A DNA stretch of 64,000 nt from assembly GCF_004153685.1 (NCBI RefSeq), contig NZ_SDQD01000003.1, positions 1 through 64,000 of the forward strand, in the 5' to 3' direction. The first letter of the stretch is position 1. Each line of letters begins with the position of its first letter. This stretch comes from Pollutimonas harenae. Lineage in GTDB: Bacteria > Pseudomonadota > Gammaproteobacteria > Burkholderiales > Burkholderiaceae_B. Shown piece after piece: positions 1 through 8,089 of the stretch. Made by a program: the position numbers and the translations under genes. The notes below the pieces were generated by a model. The model made no database searches. It saw nothing but the letters and a program-made list of their open reading frames with translations, and was not told the origin of the DNA.

Positions 1-23
1 CCAACTTGATTCGCCTTGCTCAT
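1..23 (-). CDS. Possible 5' end of an unidentified gene leaving the left edge
   Basis: An ATG (reverse of bases 21-23) opens a minus-strand frame reading MSKANQV with no stop before the window edge. It lies about 30 bases downstream of a good minus-strand promoter candidate (62-91), which is the main reason to propose it. Only seven complete codons are visible and the Shine-Dalgarno match is poor (AGGG about 10 bases upstream), so neither the product nor the reality of the gene can be judged from this window. Confidence 0.3.
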
Positions 24-61
24 CCGGGAAAACCCTGATGTGCTGGCTGCGAAAGAACAGA

Positions 62-91
62 ACTATAGCATAGCTTTTTTAACCCGTGCAA
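62..91 (-). promoter_or_regulatory. Candidate sigma70 promoter reading leftward
   Basis: On the minus strand, TTGCAC (bases 91-86) is followed after 18 bases by TATAGT (bases 67-62). The TATAGT is preceded by TG one base upstream, an extended -10 (TGcTATAGT). It would start transcription near base 55, just ahead of the ATG at base 23. The surrounding 60-190 region is clearly AT-rich with A/T runs, as in promoter upstream regions. Confidence 0.45.
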
Positions 92-342
92 CTGAAAAAC
101 CCGCCCAAACCACCCAATTCAACCCTTTTTTTACACCACCCAACTTAAGCCTTTGAAATACCATAGAAATATTTTTTTAACTTAAGTGAAATAGTTGGGG
201 GAAATCTCTGACGGCACAGGAAACCCCTCTTGAATATAGAAGTAATCGCCCTTCTTCGCCGTGGTACACCATGTCTTGACCCGTTATAAAGACACTGAGC
301 GGCGATCCCCGCTTCACCACTAAAAGCACAGTAGTACGGCAA
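92..342. other. AT-rich intergenic stretch
   Basis: No convincing coding frame is present in the 394 bases before rng. Bases 100-190 hold A/T tracts and two copies of the palindrome CTTAAG (about 144 and 181). The base composition differs from the GC-rich genes nearby. The simplest reading is a divergent regulatory region for rng and a gene off the left edge; no RNA gene is recognised. Confidence 0.4.
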
Positions 343-370
343 TTGACTCTACACTTGTTCCCAATACAAC
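343..370 (+). promoter_or_regulatory. Candidate promoter for rng
   Basis: TTGACT at 343-348 is followed after 16 bases by TACAAC at 365-370, giving a fair sigma70-like match about 25 bases ahead of the rng start at 395. The spacing is one base short and the -10 matches 4 of 6, so this is a weak to moderate call. Confidence 0.3.
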
Positions 371-394
371 AAACCCTCCCCCTCTCGCGCATCC

Positions 395-1858
395 ATGACC
401 GAAGACATTCTCATCAACATTACACCTTTTGAAACCCGCGTAGCACTGGTAGAACAAGGTGCTGTCCAGGAAATACATATAGAACGCAGTATTCAGCGCG
501 GCCATGTCGGCAATCTTTATCTGGGTAAAGTCGTACGTGTGTTACCCGGCATGCAAAGCGCCTTTGTGGATATAGGCCTGGAACGTGCTGCCTTTATTCA
601 TGTAGGCGACCTTAGACAGAACCGCAAGGAACGCAGCAACGGCACAGCCCCTACCCCAATAGAGAAGCTGCTGTTCGAGGGCCAGTCCCTGATGGTTCAG
701 GTAATCAAGGACCCGCTGGGCACAAAAGGAGCGCGCTTATCCACTCAAATCAGCATTGCGGGACGCATGCTGGTCTACCTGCCTCATGATCCGCATGTCG
801 GCATCTCGCAAAAAATCGAATCTGAAGAAGACAGGATCTCGCTACGCGAACGGGTATTGCGTTTCAGTGCCCCCGATGAAAAGGGTGGTTTTATCGTACG
901 AACGCAGGCGGAAGGCGCTACCGACGATGAGCTGCAGGCCGACCAATCTTATCTACGTACTTTATGGAGCTCCATACAAGACAAGGCCAGAAGCCAGCCT
1001 ACCCCATCGCTGCTCTATAACGACCTGACGCTGGCGCAACGTGTGCTGCGCGATATGGTGGGCCCCCATACCGGCACCATTATGGTCGATTCGCGCAGCA
1101 CCACACAGAACCTGCTCGACTGGGCCGCCATCTATACACCCTCCGTGCAAGACAGAATCAAACACTATAGTGGTGAGCGTCCTCTGTTCGACACAGCCAA
1201 TGTCGATGAGGAAATCGCACGAGCCCTGTCGCGGCGTGTCGATCTCAAGTCAGGCGGCTACCTGATCATCGACCAGACCGAGGCCTTGACTACCGTTGAC
1301 GTCAACACCGGCGGTTTCGTAGGCGGCCGCAACTTTGACGACACCATTTTCAAGACCAACCTCGAAGCGGCACTCGCACTGGCGCGCCAGTTGCGGCTGC
1401 GCAATCTGGGCGGCATCATTATTCTGGACTTTATCGATATGGACGATATCGAGCACCGGAACTCGGTGCTGGCTGAGCTGAACAAGGCACTAGGCAAAGA
1501 CCGGACGCGCATGACAGTTAGTGGTTTCAGCCAGTTAGGCCTGGTCGAAATGACGCGCAAGCGCACCCGTGACTCATTGGCTCACCAGCTATGCGAGCCG
1601 TGCCCGACCTGCCAATCACGCGGCAACGTGCGTACACCCCGCACACTTTGCTATGAAATATTGCGCGAAATTCTGCGCGAGTCCCGCCAATTCAATCCCA
1701 AGGAGTTTCGCATTCTGGCCTCGCAGGACATTGTGGACTTATTCCTGGAGGAAGAAAGCGCCCACCTTGCCATGCTGGGAGACTTTATAGGCAAGCCGAT
1801 TTCACTCGAAGTGGAAAGCCAATATACGCAAGAACAATACGATATCGTTCTGATATAA
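395..1858 (+). CDS. rng: Ribonuclease G
   Basis: Endoribonuclease of the RNase E/G family that cuts single-stranded A/U-rich RNA and, in E. coli, matures the 5' end of 16S rRNA. The 487 residues match RNase G length (E. coli 489) and lack the long C-terminal scaffold of RNase E. An S1-like RNA-binding region lies near residues 35-125 (GNLYLGKVVRVLPG, then FVDIGLERAAFIH). The catalytic core shows DVNTGGFVGGRNFDDTIFKTN near 300-325, with metal-binding Asp here and in the later ILDFIDM. The CEPCPTC motif near 395 is the zinc-link that dimerises the family. The ATG at 395 follows a pyrimidine-rich stretch without an obvious Shine-Dalgarno. The maf gene that often precedes rng in relatives (from memory) is not visible. 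Confidence 0.95.
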   Translation: MTEDILINITPFETRVALVEQGAVQEIHIERSIQRGHVGNLYLGKVVRVLPGMQSAFVDIGLERAAFIHVGDLRQNRKERSNGTAPTPIEKLLFEGQSLMVQVIKDPLGTKGARLSTQISIAGRMLVYLPHDPHVGISQKIESEEDRISLRERVLRFSAPDEKGGFIVRTQAEGATDDELQADQSYLRTLWSSIQDKARSQPTPSLLYNDLTLAQRVLRDMVGPHTGTIMVDSRSTTQNLLDWAAIYTPSVQDRIKHYSGERPLFDTANVDEEIARALSRRVDLKSGGYLIIDQTEALTTVDVNTGGFVGGRNFDDTIFKTNLEAALALARQLRLRNLGGIIILDFIDMDDIEHRNSVLAELNKALGKDRTRMTVSGFSQLGLVEMTRKRTRDSLAHQLCEPCPTCQSRGNVRTPRTLCYEILREILRESRQFNPKEFRILASQDIVDLFLEEESAHLAMLGDFIGKPISLEVESQYTQEQYDIVLI

Positions 1859-1880
1859 AGCCGTGCTGAATCTTCCTCAT

Positions 1881-1913
1881 GCCCCGGCCTCATCGGTGTA
1901 GTGCGGGGCTTTC
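1881..1913 (+). terminator. Candidate rho-independent terminator after rng
   Basis: GCCCCG (1881-1886) pairs with CGGGGC (1904-1909) across a 17-base loop, followed by TTT. It sits 22 bases after the rng stop and just before the convergent lipoprotein gene. The stem is short and the T-run minimal, so confidence is moderate. Confidence 0.4.
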
Positions 1914-1922
1914 GGGAGCACT

Positions 1923-2417
1923 CTAGTCCTGCGCAGACGTGGATTCGTCGGAGCCATCCGGCTCAATAGGGTCTCCGGGACACGCCTGTGGATGTGTTAT
2001 AGCCCGGAAAAGCTGTTCGATACGGGTATCGATCTCACTGCCTGCGTAGTAGCTATATACCTTGGCTCGGGTACGGTAGTTGCGATCCTCGTCGGGCGCC
2101 ATCCAGCCACCCACGTCGCTGCTACGAAAATGCATCAGGTCGGCAACAATGATTTCCCGGCGATCAGTACTGCCCAAGGGCTCATCGCTCAGTCTTGCCA
2201 AAGCTGTTTGACCTGGCTCAAGCGCAAACTTCGGCGCTGATCCGCAAGCGGCTTCGTGCTTGAACAAAGCCATCTGTATTTGTGGAAATGTCATGGGTAA
2301 GACACGCTCGGTACGAAAGTAAGCGTCGCTGCGCAAATCTGCTGCCCTTATTCCATTGGTGTTATTGGCGCATCCTGCCAGTGTCAGCAGCGCCAATAGT
2401 GCCACTCCATTTTTCAT
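1923..2417 (-). CDS. Small putative outer-membrane lipoprotein
   Basis: A 164-residue protein beginning MKNGVALLALLTLAGC. The lysine, hydrophobic core and LAGC lipobox identify a type II signal peptide with the acylated cysteine at residue 16. Residue 17 is Ala rather than Asp, so sorting to the outer membrane would be expected. The mature part is soluble-looking and acidic at the end, with no domain I recognise. The ATG at 2417 is chosen over an upstream in-frame TTG at 2444 because AAGGAA precedes it and the signal peptide then starts correctly. It lies 23 bases after the msbA stop on the same strand and is probably co-transcribed with msbA. That hints at an envelope role, but no function can be assigned. 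Confidence 0.75.
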   Translation of the reverse strand: MKNGVALLALLTLAGCANNTNGIRAADLRSDAYFRTERVLPMTFPQIQMALFKHEAACGSAPKFALEPGQTALARLSDEPLGSTDRREIIVADLMHFRSSDVGGWMAPDEDRNYRTRAKVYSYYAGSEIDTRIEQLFRAITHPQACPGDPIEPDGSDESTSAQD

Positions 2418-2440
2418 GGCTTGAGTTTCCTTATTCAAAT

Positions 2441-4216
2441 TCAATCCTGAAATTGCATGCGATACAGCGATGCATATCGTCCGTCTTGCTGCAGCAGTTC
2501 TTCGTGACGCCCCTGTTCGACAATCCGGCCTTCCTCGAGCACCACAATACGATCAGCTTTCTGAACAGTGGACAATCTATGAGCAATAACCAGTGTGGTG
2601 CGCCCGGCCATCAGACGCTCGAGCGAGGCCTGAACCTGCCGCTCCGACTCATTATCGAGTGCAGAGGTTGCTTCATCGAGAATGAGGATAGGTGCATTCT
2701 TGATGAGTGCCCTGGCGATCGCCAGGCGCTGGCGCTGCCCGCCCGACAACTGACCAGCATTTTCACCCACCGGTGTATCCATACCCTGGGGCAGCCCATT
2801 CACGAAATCAAGCAGATTGGCCGCCTCAAGGGCGCTGTTGATTTCTTCACGGCTGGCGTCGTGCAAGGCGCCATAACCCACGTTGTCGGCGATCGTTCCT
2901 TCGAACAAAACCACATCCTGGCTGACCAGGGAAAGTTGTGACCGCAAACTGCGCAAACTGACGTCAGTGATGTTCTGGCCATCGATAAGAATATCGCCGC
3001 CGTCAGGACGCACGAAGCGCGGAAGCATATTGACCAACGTGGTTTTACCGCTACCCGAGCGGCCTACCAACGCAACGGTGGTTCCTGGCTCGGCCACAAA
3101 AGAAACATTACTTAAGGTGTCGCGATGAGCACTCGGAAAACGGTGATGGATATTCTTGAACTCAACCCGGCCCTTGACTGGGGTCTTTAGCGATTTGGTA
3201 CTGGTATCGCTTTCCGGTGTCTGGTCGATCAGCGTAAATACACTCTCGGCGGAAATCACCATGCGCTGCATGGAGCTGGCAATTTTGGTTAATCGCTTCA
3301 TCGGGTCGAATATCTGTCCCAGAGCCGCCATAAAAGCAGCAAAGCTACCCACGGTCAGACCATGCATATTGGCTTGGTACAGGGCCACCGCAATCACGGC
3401 CGCAATGGAAATAGCAATGGAAAACTGCGACAACGGCGACATGGCGGCATCGGCACTGGCCGCCCGCATGGCAAAACGCCGCAACCGTGTGTTTACATAT
3501 TCAAAGCGCGTACTTTCGCGCTTATAGCCATCGAACAACTTGATGACCCGCTGGCCGTCTATGCCTTCACGCACCACACGAGTCAGTTCGGCATTCATGC
3601 CTATGGTTTCACGATTGATGCGCCGCAGTCTTTTGACGAATATGCGGATAATCAAACTGGAGACCGGCAGCATGACGAGCACGATTAGGGTCAGTTGCCA
3701 CGACATATAAAGCAGCACGCACAACAAAGCCACAACCACCAGGGTTTCGCGCACAATAACGGTTACCACTTCAGCAGCCAGTCCTGTTACGGTGCCTGCG
3801 TCTATGGTGAAGCGATTCATCAGTCTGCCCGTATCGCCACGTTTGAAGTCTTCATCGGGCAAGCCCAACAGTCTTTCAAACATGTCTTTACGCAGACCGA
3901 GCAGCATATTGTTGGCCACCCAGGCCAGGAGGTAATTACTGGCAAAACTGGCTATGCCGCGCAGCAGCATCAATCCGATCACCGCCAACGGAATCGACCA
4001 CATATACGAGGGTTTGGCCCCCGAGAAGCCCTCGTCGAGCAAGGGTTTCATGATGAGAGCCAGCGTGGGCTGCGTGGCTGCGGCTACGCTGACTAATAAA
4101 ACAGCCAGTACTACGACCTTCCAGTACTTACCCAAGCGACTGTAGATCCGACGCCACAGCTCTAGCTTGACAGGCTCGGTCTGGGGCGATGAGGCGTTAG
4201 TAGCTGACTTCAACAA
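2441..4216 (-). CDS. msbA: Lipid A export ABC transporter MsbA
   Basis: Inner-membrane half-transporter (591 residues; E. coli 582) that flips lipid A-core from the cytoplasmic to the periplasmic leaflet using ATP. The N-terminal 330 residues carry the six transmembrane helices of the ABC exporter fold. The nucleotide-binding domain has Walker A GRSGSGKTT near residue 380, signature LSGGQRQR near 483 and Walker B ILILDEATSALD near 505, followed by the H-loop IAHRLST. The frame has no early ATG: it opens with two TTG codons (4216 and 4213) preceded by GAG about 7 bases upstream, and the next Met lies inside the membrane domain. A TTG start is therefore likely. Nearby glycosyltransferases fit an LPS context. 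Confidence 0.93.
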   Translation of the reverse strand: MLKSATNASSPQTEPVKLELWRRIYSRLGKYWKVVVLAVLLVSVAAATQPTLALIMKPLLDEGFSGAKPSYMWSIPLAVIGLMLLRGIASFASNYLLAWVANNMLLGLRKDMFERLLGLPDEDFKRGDTGRLMNRFTIDAGTVTGLAAEVVTVIVRETLVVVALLCVLLYMSWQLTLIVLVMLPVSSLIIRIFVKRLRRINRETIGMNAELTRVVREGIDGQRVIKLFDGYKRESTRFEYVNTRLRRFAMRAASADAAMSPLSQFSIAISIAAVIAVALYQANMHGLTVGSFAAFMAALGQIFDPMKRLTKIASSMQRMVISAESVFTLIDQTPESDTSTKSLKTPVKGRVEFKNIHHRFPSAHRDTLSNVSFVAEPGTTVALVGRSGSGKTTLVNMLPRFVRPDGGDILIDGQNITDVSLRSLRSQLSLVSQDVVLFEGTIADNVGYGALHDASREEINSALEAANLLDFVNGLPQGMDTPVGENAGQLSGGQRQRLAIARALIKNAPILILDEATSALDNESERQVQASLERLMAGRTTLVIAHRLSTVQKADRIVVLEEGRIVEQGRHEELLQQDGRYASLYRMQFQD

Positions 4217-4321
4217 TAAACTCGCTTATATACTATTGGATGGATTATTTTAACGTTCAACCCATTCATCTTGGTTACGAACCAGGCTCATCATACAGCC
4301 CTCCACAAAACACCCGCACTC

Positions 4322-5302
4322 ATGCCGAACATTTCCGCCATTTACCTGCGTCTTCCCAACTGGATAGGCGATGTCTGCATGAGTCTCCCAAGCCTGCACG
4401 CGCTGCTTGATACGCAGATACCCATCGTGGTGTGCGCACGCCCCTGGGCCAGGGACTTGCTGGCCGCCTATGACCTGGCTGGGTTCATCGAAATGAAAGG
4501 CCGGTGGCGCGAAGACCGGGCTGCCGTGCATGCCTTTCGGAAGAAAGCACAGCATCCCCACGCCCGGGGCATTTTGCTGCCCGATTCCCTCTCCAGCGCC
4601 ATGGTCTTCAAATTCGGAGGCATACCCAGCGCCGGTTACCGGGACGACGGCCGCAGCCTGATCTTACGCTGGCCGGTAAACAAACCTGCAGCCAGCCTGC
4701 ACGCCGTCGAGTCGTGGCATTACATTACCAGCCAGGCCCTGAAACGCTGGAGTCTGCCCTGCAGCGGACTACCAGTGGCCCGCCGATTAGGCTTGCACTT
4801 GGCCGACCGGCACGATGCCGAGGGTCAGCAGGCCCTATTGCAGGCAGGGCTGGAACCTGGCAGCTACATCCTGATTGCACCTACCGCCACAGGGCTGCAC
4901 CACGGAAAAGTCAAAGTCTGGCCCTACTACAAAGAACTGACTCAACGCCTGCAATCGCTTGGATACACCGTCGTCATGTGCCCGCCCGCTGCGGAAGCCG
5001 ACGAGGCTAAAAAAAATGCCCCGGATGCGCTGTGTCTACCGCCCTTGAAGCTGGGTGCATTTGCTACACTAGCCCAGCTCGCAACATTGGTAATTTGTAA
5101 TGATTCAGGCGTATCACATCTTGCCGCCGCTGCTGATGCCAGACAGCTGACTCTGTTTGGCGTCACCCAGCCCGAAAGAACAGGGCCATGGTCAGACAAG
5201 GCCTCATGCCTCGGATCCGCCCAGGCCTGGCCCACACTGGAACAAGCAGTCGACCGCGTTCACGCCCTATTAACCCTGCAGCAGGTACACAGCAGCGCAT
5301 GA
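4322..5302 (+). CDS. Glycosyltransferase family 9 (heptosyltransferase-like)
   Basis: A 326-residue GT9 protein related to the ADP-heptose:LPS heptosyltransferases WaaC and WaaF. The N-terminus LRLPNWIGDVCMSLP is the hallmark glycine-rich acceptor-domain segment. The C-terminal half has ICNDSGVSHLAAA near residue 260 and LFGVTQPERTGPW near 285, corresponding to the ADP-sugar site of the family. Such enzymes act at the inner face of the cytoplasmic membrane on the LPS inner core. The ATG at 4322 is preferred to an in-frame TTG 51 bases upstream, since family homology begins right after it. The gene is divergent from msbA and its stop overlaps the next start (ATGA), so the two are coupled. Whether it is heptosyltransferase I, II or a later enzyme cannot be decided. 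Confidence 0.82.
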   Translation: MPNISAIYLRLPNWIGDVCMSLPSLHALLDTQIPIVVCARPWARDLLAAYDLAGFIEMKGRWREDRAAVHAFRKKAQHPHARGILLPDSLSSAMVFKFGGIPSAGYRDDGRSLILRWPVNKPAASLHAVESWHYITSQALKRWSLPCSGLPVARRLGLHLADRHDAEGQQALLQAGLEPGSYILIAPTATGLHHGKVKVWPYYKELTQRLQSLGYTVVMCPPAAEADEAKKNAPDALCLPPLKLGAFATLAQLATLVICNDSGVSHLAAAADARQLTLFGVTQPERTGPWSDKASCLGSAQAWPTLEQAVDRVHALLTLQQVHSSA

Positions 5303-6063
5303 CACTTTCGAGTTTTCTGACCAACCTAGTCATCCCACTGAACTTGTGCATAGCCCTTTTGCTGGTGGCCGCCATTGTGTTCATGGTGCGTCTGCGCAAA
5401 ACAGCCTTTGCCATCGCTGTCGCAGGACTATGCTGGGCGATCTTTTGGTCACTACCCGCCTCATCCTTGTGGGCTGGAGGCCGTCTGGAGCAGTTGCATC
5501 CTTACACAGAGGCATCCAGCGCCCCCACTGCCCAAGCCATCGTCGTGTTGGGCGGGCACACCGCCAATGGGCGCCGAAACTGGTTCGAACCTTACGACAA
5601 AGAGACAGCCATTGCCAGAATCGACAAGGCCGCCGCCTTGTACAAGGCGGGACGGGCGCCACTGATCGTTGTATCGGGCGCCGCCCTGGAAGGCAATGTC
5701 AGCGAGGCCCAAATCATGGCACATGCCTTGGAGCAGCACAGCATTCCCAGAAGTGCCATCATCATGGAAAGTCGCAGCTTCACCACCCACGAAAACGCAA
5801 TTTATACGGCTGAAACATTAAAACAGCATCACATCCAGCATATTTTACTGGTCACCTCGGCGCTACACATGCCAAGAGCCATGGCCGTGTTTGCCAAGCA
5901 AGGCATTTCGGCCATTGCCACTCCCCTGGCACCACAAATCGTTGTACCTGACGATCCCGGATTTTCATTCTGGCAGCCTGACATGCGCTCCCTGACGGCC
6001 AGCCGGTCCATCGTCAAGGAATATGTTGGTTTGCTGGTGTATTGGCTGCGCGGCTGGATCTGA
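5299..6063 (+). CDS. YdcF family (DUF218) membrane protein
   Basis: A 254-residue protein with two hydrophobic N-terminal segments (about residues 8-30 and 35-60) and a DUF218 domain starting at AIVVLGG near 78. The segments VSGAALEGNVSEAQIMAHAL and TTHENAIYTAETL are typical of YdcF/ElyC/SanA-type proteins, which are linked to envelope integrity and peptidoglycan or polysaccharide metabolism. The biochemical role is not established. The start overlaps the stop of the family-9 glycosyltransferase by ATGA (5299-5302), so it belongs to the same envelope operon. An alternative start 111 bases upstream lies inside the preceding gene and adds only non-homologous sequence. Confidence 0.82.
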   Translation: MTLSSFLTNLVIPLNLCIALLLVAAIVFMVRLRKTAFAIAVAGLCWAIFWSLPASSLWAGGRLEQLHPYTEASSAPTAQAIVVLGGHTANGRRNWFEPYDKETAIARIDKAAALYKAGRAPLIVVSGAALEGNVSEAQIMAHALEQHSIPRSAIIMESRSFTTHENAIYTAETLKQHHIQHILLVTSALHMPRAMAVFAKQGISAIATPLAPQIVVPDDPGFSFWQPDMRSLTASRSIVKEYVGLLVYWLRGWI

Positions 6064-6163
6064 ATACGCTCCTGCCGCAACAAATTCTGTTGTATGGCTC
6101 TCGGGAACGATCTGTGCATCCGATGGTCTGTACCTTGTCTCTTCTCCACAGGAATGCTTTCAC

Positions 6164-6883
6164 ATGTCTATCCAGCAACTCTTGCAACAAGTGCTTCAGT
6201 CTGGCCAAAGCCTCGCTCAGGACGCCGGCTCCCGGGTCAATCAGGCGGCACCAGGAGTCACATCCAAACTCGGTGGGTTTGGTGGTGGGGCCTTGGCAGG
6301 AGGAGCATTGGGCCTCTTGCTTGGCAACAAAAAGTTTCGCAAGATGGGCGGTAAATTCGCAGCCTACGGCGGAGCTGCGGCCTTGGGCGCGCTGGCCCTG
6401 AAAACCTACCAGGACTGGCAGCAGAGTTCGGCCAACGGTAACACCTCGCCGGCACAAACCCACGGCGCAGAGCAAGCTCCGAGATCCACGCAAGCGACTT
6501 TGGCCGCCCCTACCGTTCCCGATAGTGCGCTGGAAGCACAGAGCCGTATTATTCTTGCCGCAATGATTTCAGCTGCCAAGGCAGACGGCCATATCGGAGC
6601 CGAAGAGCAGCAATTGCTGGATGAAGAAGTTGCCAAGCTGGCTGGCCGCTCTGCCGATCTCGCCTGGTTCGAAGCGGAACTGGCCAAACCGGCCGACCCC
6701 GCTGTTGCGGCGTCACTGGCAACCACCCCCGAACAAGCCGCCGAAGTGTATTTGGCCAGCCTGCTGGTCATCGATGAACAAAGCTATATGGAGCGAGCCT
6801 ATCTGGACGAACTCGCGCGGCAATTACCCTTGCCTGCAAGCTTAAAAACAGATCTGGAAGCCAAGGTGCGCAGCCTGGCCTGA
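6164..6883 (+). CDS. DUF533 / TerB-like protein (YebE type)
   Basis: A 239-residue protein. The N-terminal part is rich in Gln and Gly and contains a glycine/alanine-rich hydrophobic segment (GFGGGALAGGALGLLLG, about residues 36-52) followed by KKFRKMGGKFAAYGGAAALGALAL, which could be a hairpin membrane anchor. The C-terminal 120 residues are helical and acidic and begin LEAQSRIILAAMISAAKADGHI, the tellurite-resistance TerB-like fold of DUF533 proteins such as E. coli YebE. No function is established. The ATG at 6164 is chosen because homology starts with MSIQQLLQQVL; upstream in-frame sequence is low quality. It stands about 100 bases after ydcF. Confidence 0.78.
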   Translation: MSIQQLLQQVLQSGQSLAQDAGSRVNQAAPGVTSKLGGFGGGALAGGALGLLLGNKKFRKMGGKFAAYGGAAALGALALKTYQDWQQSSANGNTSPAQTHGAEQAPRSTQATLAAPTVPDSALEAQSRIILAAMISAAKADGHIGAEEQQLLDEEVAKLAGRSADLAWFEAELAKPADPAVAASLATTPEQAAEVYLASLLVIDEQSYMERAYLDELARQLPLPASLKTDLEAKVRSLA

Positions 6884-6902
6884 TTTTCCTGATGCCGCGA
6901 GC

Positions 6903-6923
6903 TGGCCAATTATCGATTGGCCA
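6903..6923. terminator. Hairpin between convergent genes
   Basis: TGGCCAAT (6903-6910) and ATTGGCCA (6916-6923) form a perfect 8-base-pair stem with a 5-base loop. It sits between the DUF533 gene and the end of the LPS cluster, which converge here. There is no T-run on either side, so it is either a weak bidirectional terminator or an RNA 3'-end stabiliser. Confidence 0.4.
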
Positions 6924-6926
6924 CAC

Positions 6927-8081
6927 TTAACCCTGACGGCGCTCCTCAAGCACCTGGCCATACAGCTCCAGGTACGACTCGGCCACTGCGCTCCAGGCAT
7001 GCCGGTCTACTACTTGGCTGCCGCCCTGAACCAGGCGCCGACGCCACTGTACGTCTTCGCTCATACGCTGGATGAATTGCGCCAACTGCCTATTATTTTC
7101 CGGATGGTCCAGCATCATGACGTCTTGCCCGTCTTCCACGTATTGTGCAAAACCGCACCAGGGTGCGGGACTAAGAATCACAGGCAGTCCAAAAGACATG
7201 GCTTCGAGCGGTGCCATGCCAAAACTGTCGTTCAGTGTTGGATGCACATAGAGGTCGGCCGTCAGATAATACGGTGCCACATCAGACGTTTCATCTATAA
7301 GCCGGATGCGATCTGACAAACTCGCATAGTCGGGGGAGCCATGTACAAAGTTGCGCGTGGCGGCATTACTGCCCACCACCAACAACTTGTAATGAGCCGG
7401 CAGACGGGCCAAAGCCTTCACCACCGTCGGCAACCCTTTGCGCAGTGGGTTGCGGGCCACCAGCAGGCAAACATAATCATCAGGGGCTAACCCCAAACTC
7501 ACACGCATGCGCAGAGCCTCACCCTCTGCCGGCGGTACCGGCCTCGTGACACCGGGCGGAATAATCGGAAAATCGCGATTGTTGCCATAAGCCTGGCGGA
7601 GTTGATCTGCGATCAGACCCGACACCGCAACGGTACGATGCGCCGGACGCTGCCGCACCCTGCGCTTTTCGAGCCACAGATAAGTGTGCACTCTTGGGCT
7701 GATATAAGACGACAAGCGCTTCAATAGCGACAAAGGCCTGACACGCCAGTTATAGCGCACAGGTGTGACATGCACGACCTCGATGTCGCCCGACCAGCCA
7801 TTAGTATGAGAGTGCACGACATCGTAGCCTTTACGGGTCAAACGTCGAACGCGGCAGGCAAATAGCAGGACTCGCAACCAACTGGGCAGGATCGACCAGG
7901 CCCGCACGGGCACAAACGGTAGTTGCACATCGCAAGCCGGATCGTAGTCGCGGGCAAAAACAGTAATGTCGTGATCAATGGCCAGTTCACGCATCAACTC
8001 GACACCATAGGCCTCCGCTCCACCAAACCTGTGTCCGAACCGGTCGACGACAAACGCAATTTTCAGGCGGGGACGGGGCAT
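6927..8081 (-). CDS. Glycosyltransferase family 4 (LPS/polysaccharide)
   Basis: A 384-residue GT-B enzyme, last gene of the LPS cluster. The N-terminus LKIAFVVDRFGHRFGGAEAYGVEL carries the GGAE acceptor-domain motif common in GT4. The C-terminal domain holds LLVARNPLRKGLPTVVKAL (donor domain start, about 210-235) and HPTLNDSFGMAPLEAMSFGLP (about 300-320), the E-x7-E-like nucleotide-sugar site. It probably adds a hexose, heptose or hexosamine to the LPS core. The ATG at 8081 leaves an 8-base gap after the deacetylase; an in-frame start at 8129 would extend into that gene. Donor and linkage cannot be read from sequence. Confidence 0.82.
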   Translation of the reverse strand: MPRPRLKIAFVVDRFGHRFGGAEAYGVELMRELAIDHDITVFARDYDPACDVQLPFVPVRAWSILPSWLRVLLFACRVRRLTRKGYDVVHSHTNGWSGDIEVVHVTPVRYNWRVRPLSLLKRLSSYISPRVHTYLWLEKRRVRQRPAHRTVAVSGLIADQLRQAYGNNRDFPIIPPGVTRPVPPAEGEALRMRVSLGLAPDDYVCLLVARNPLRKGLPTVVKALARLPAHYKLLVVGSNAATRNFVHGSPDYASLSDRIRLIDETSDVAPYYLTADLYVHPTLNDSFGMAPLEAMSFGLPVILSPAPWCGFAQYVEDGQDVMMLDHPENNRQLAQFIQRMSEDVQWRRRLVQGGSQVVDRHAWSAVAESYLELYGQVLEERRQG

Positions 8082-8089
8082 ATATGCAT

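Noticed and set aside
2282-2941. A 219-codon open frame on the plus strand, antisense to msbA
   Set aside because: It lies wholly opposite the conserved ATPase domain of msbA and the lipoprotein gene, has no recognisable domain and is explained as a shadow of high-GC coding sequence.
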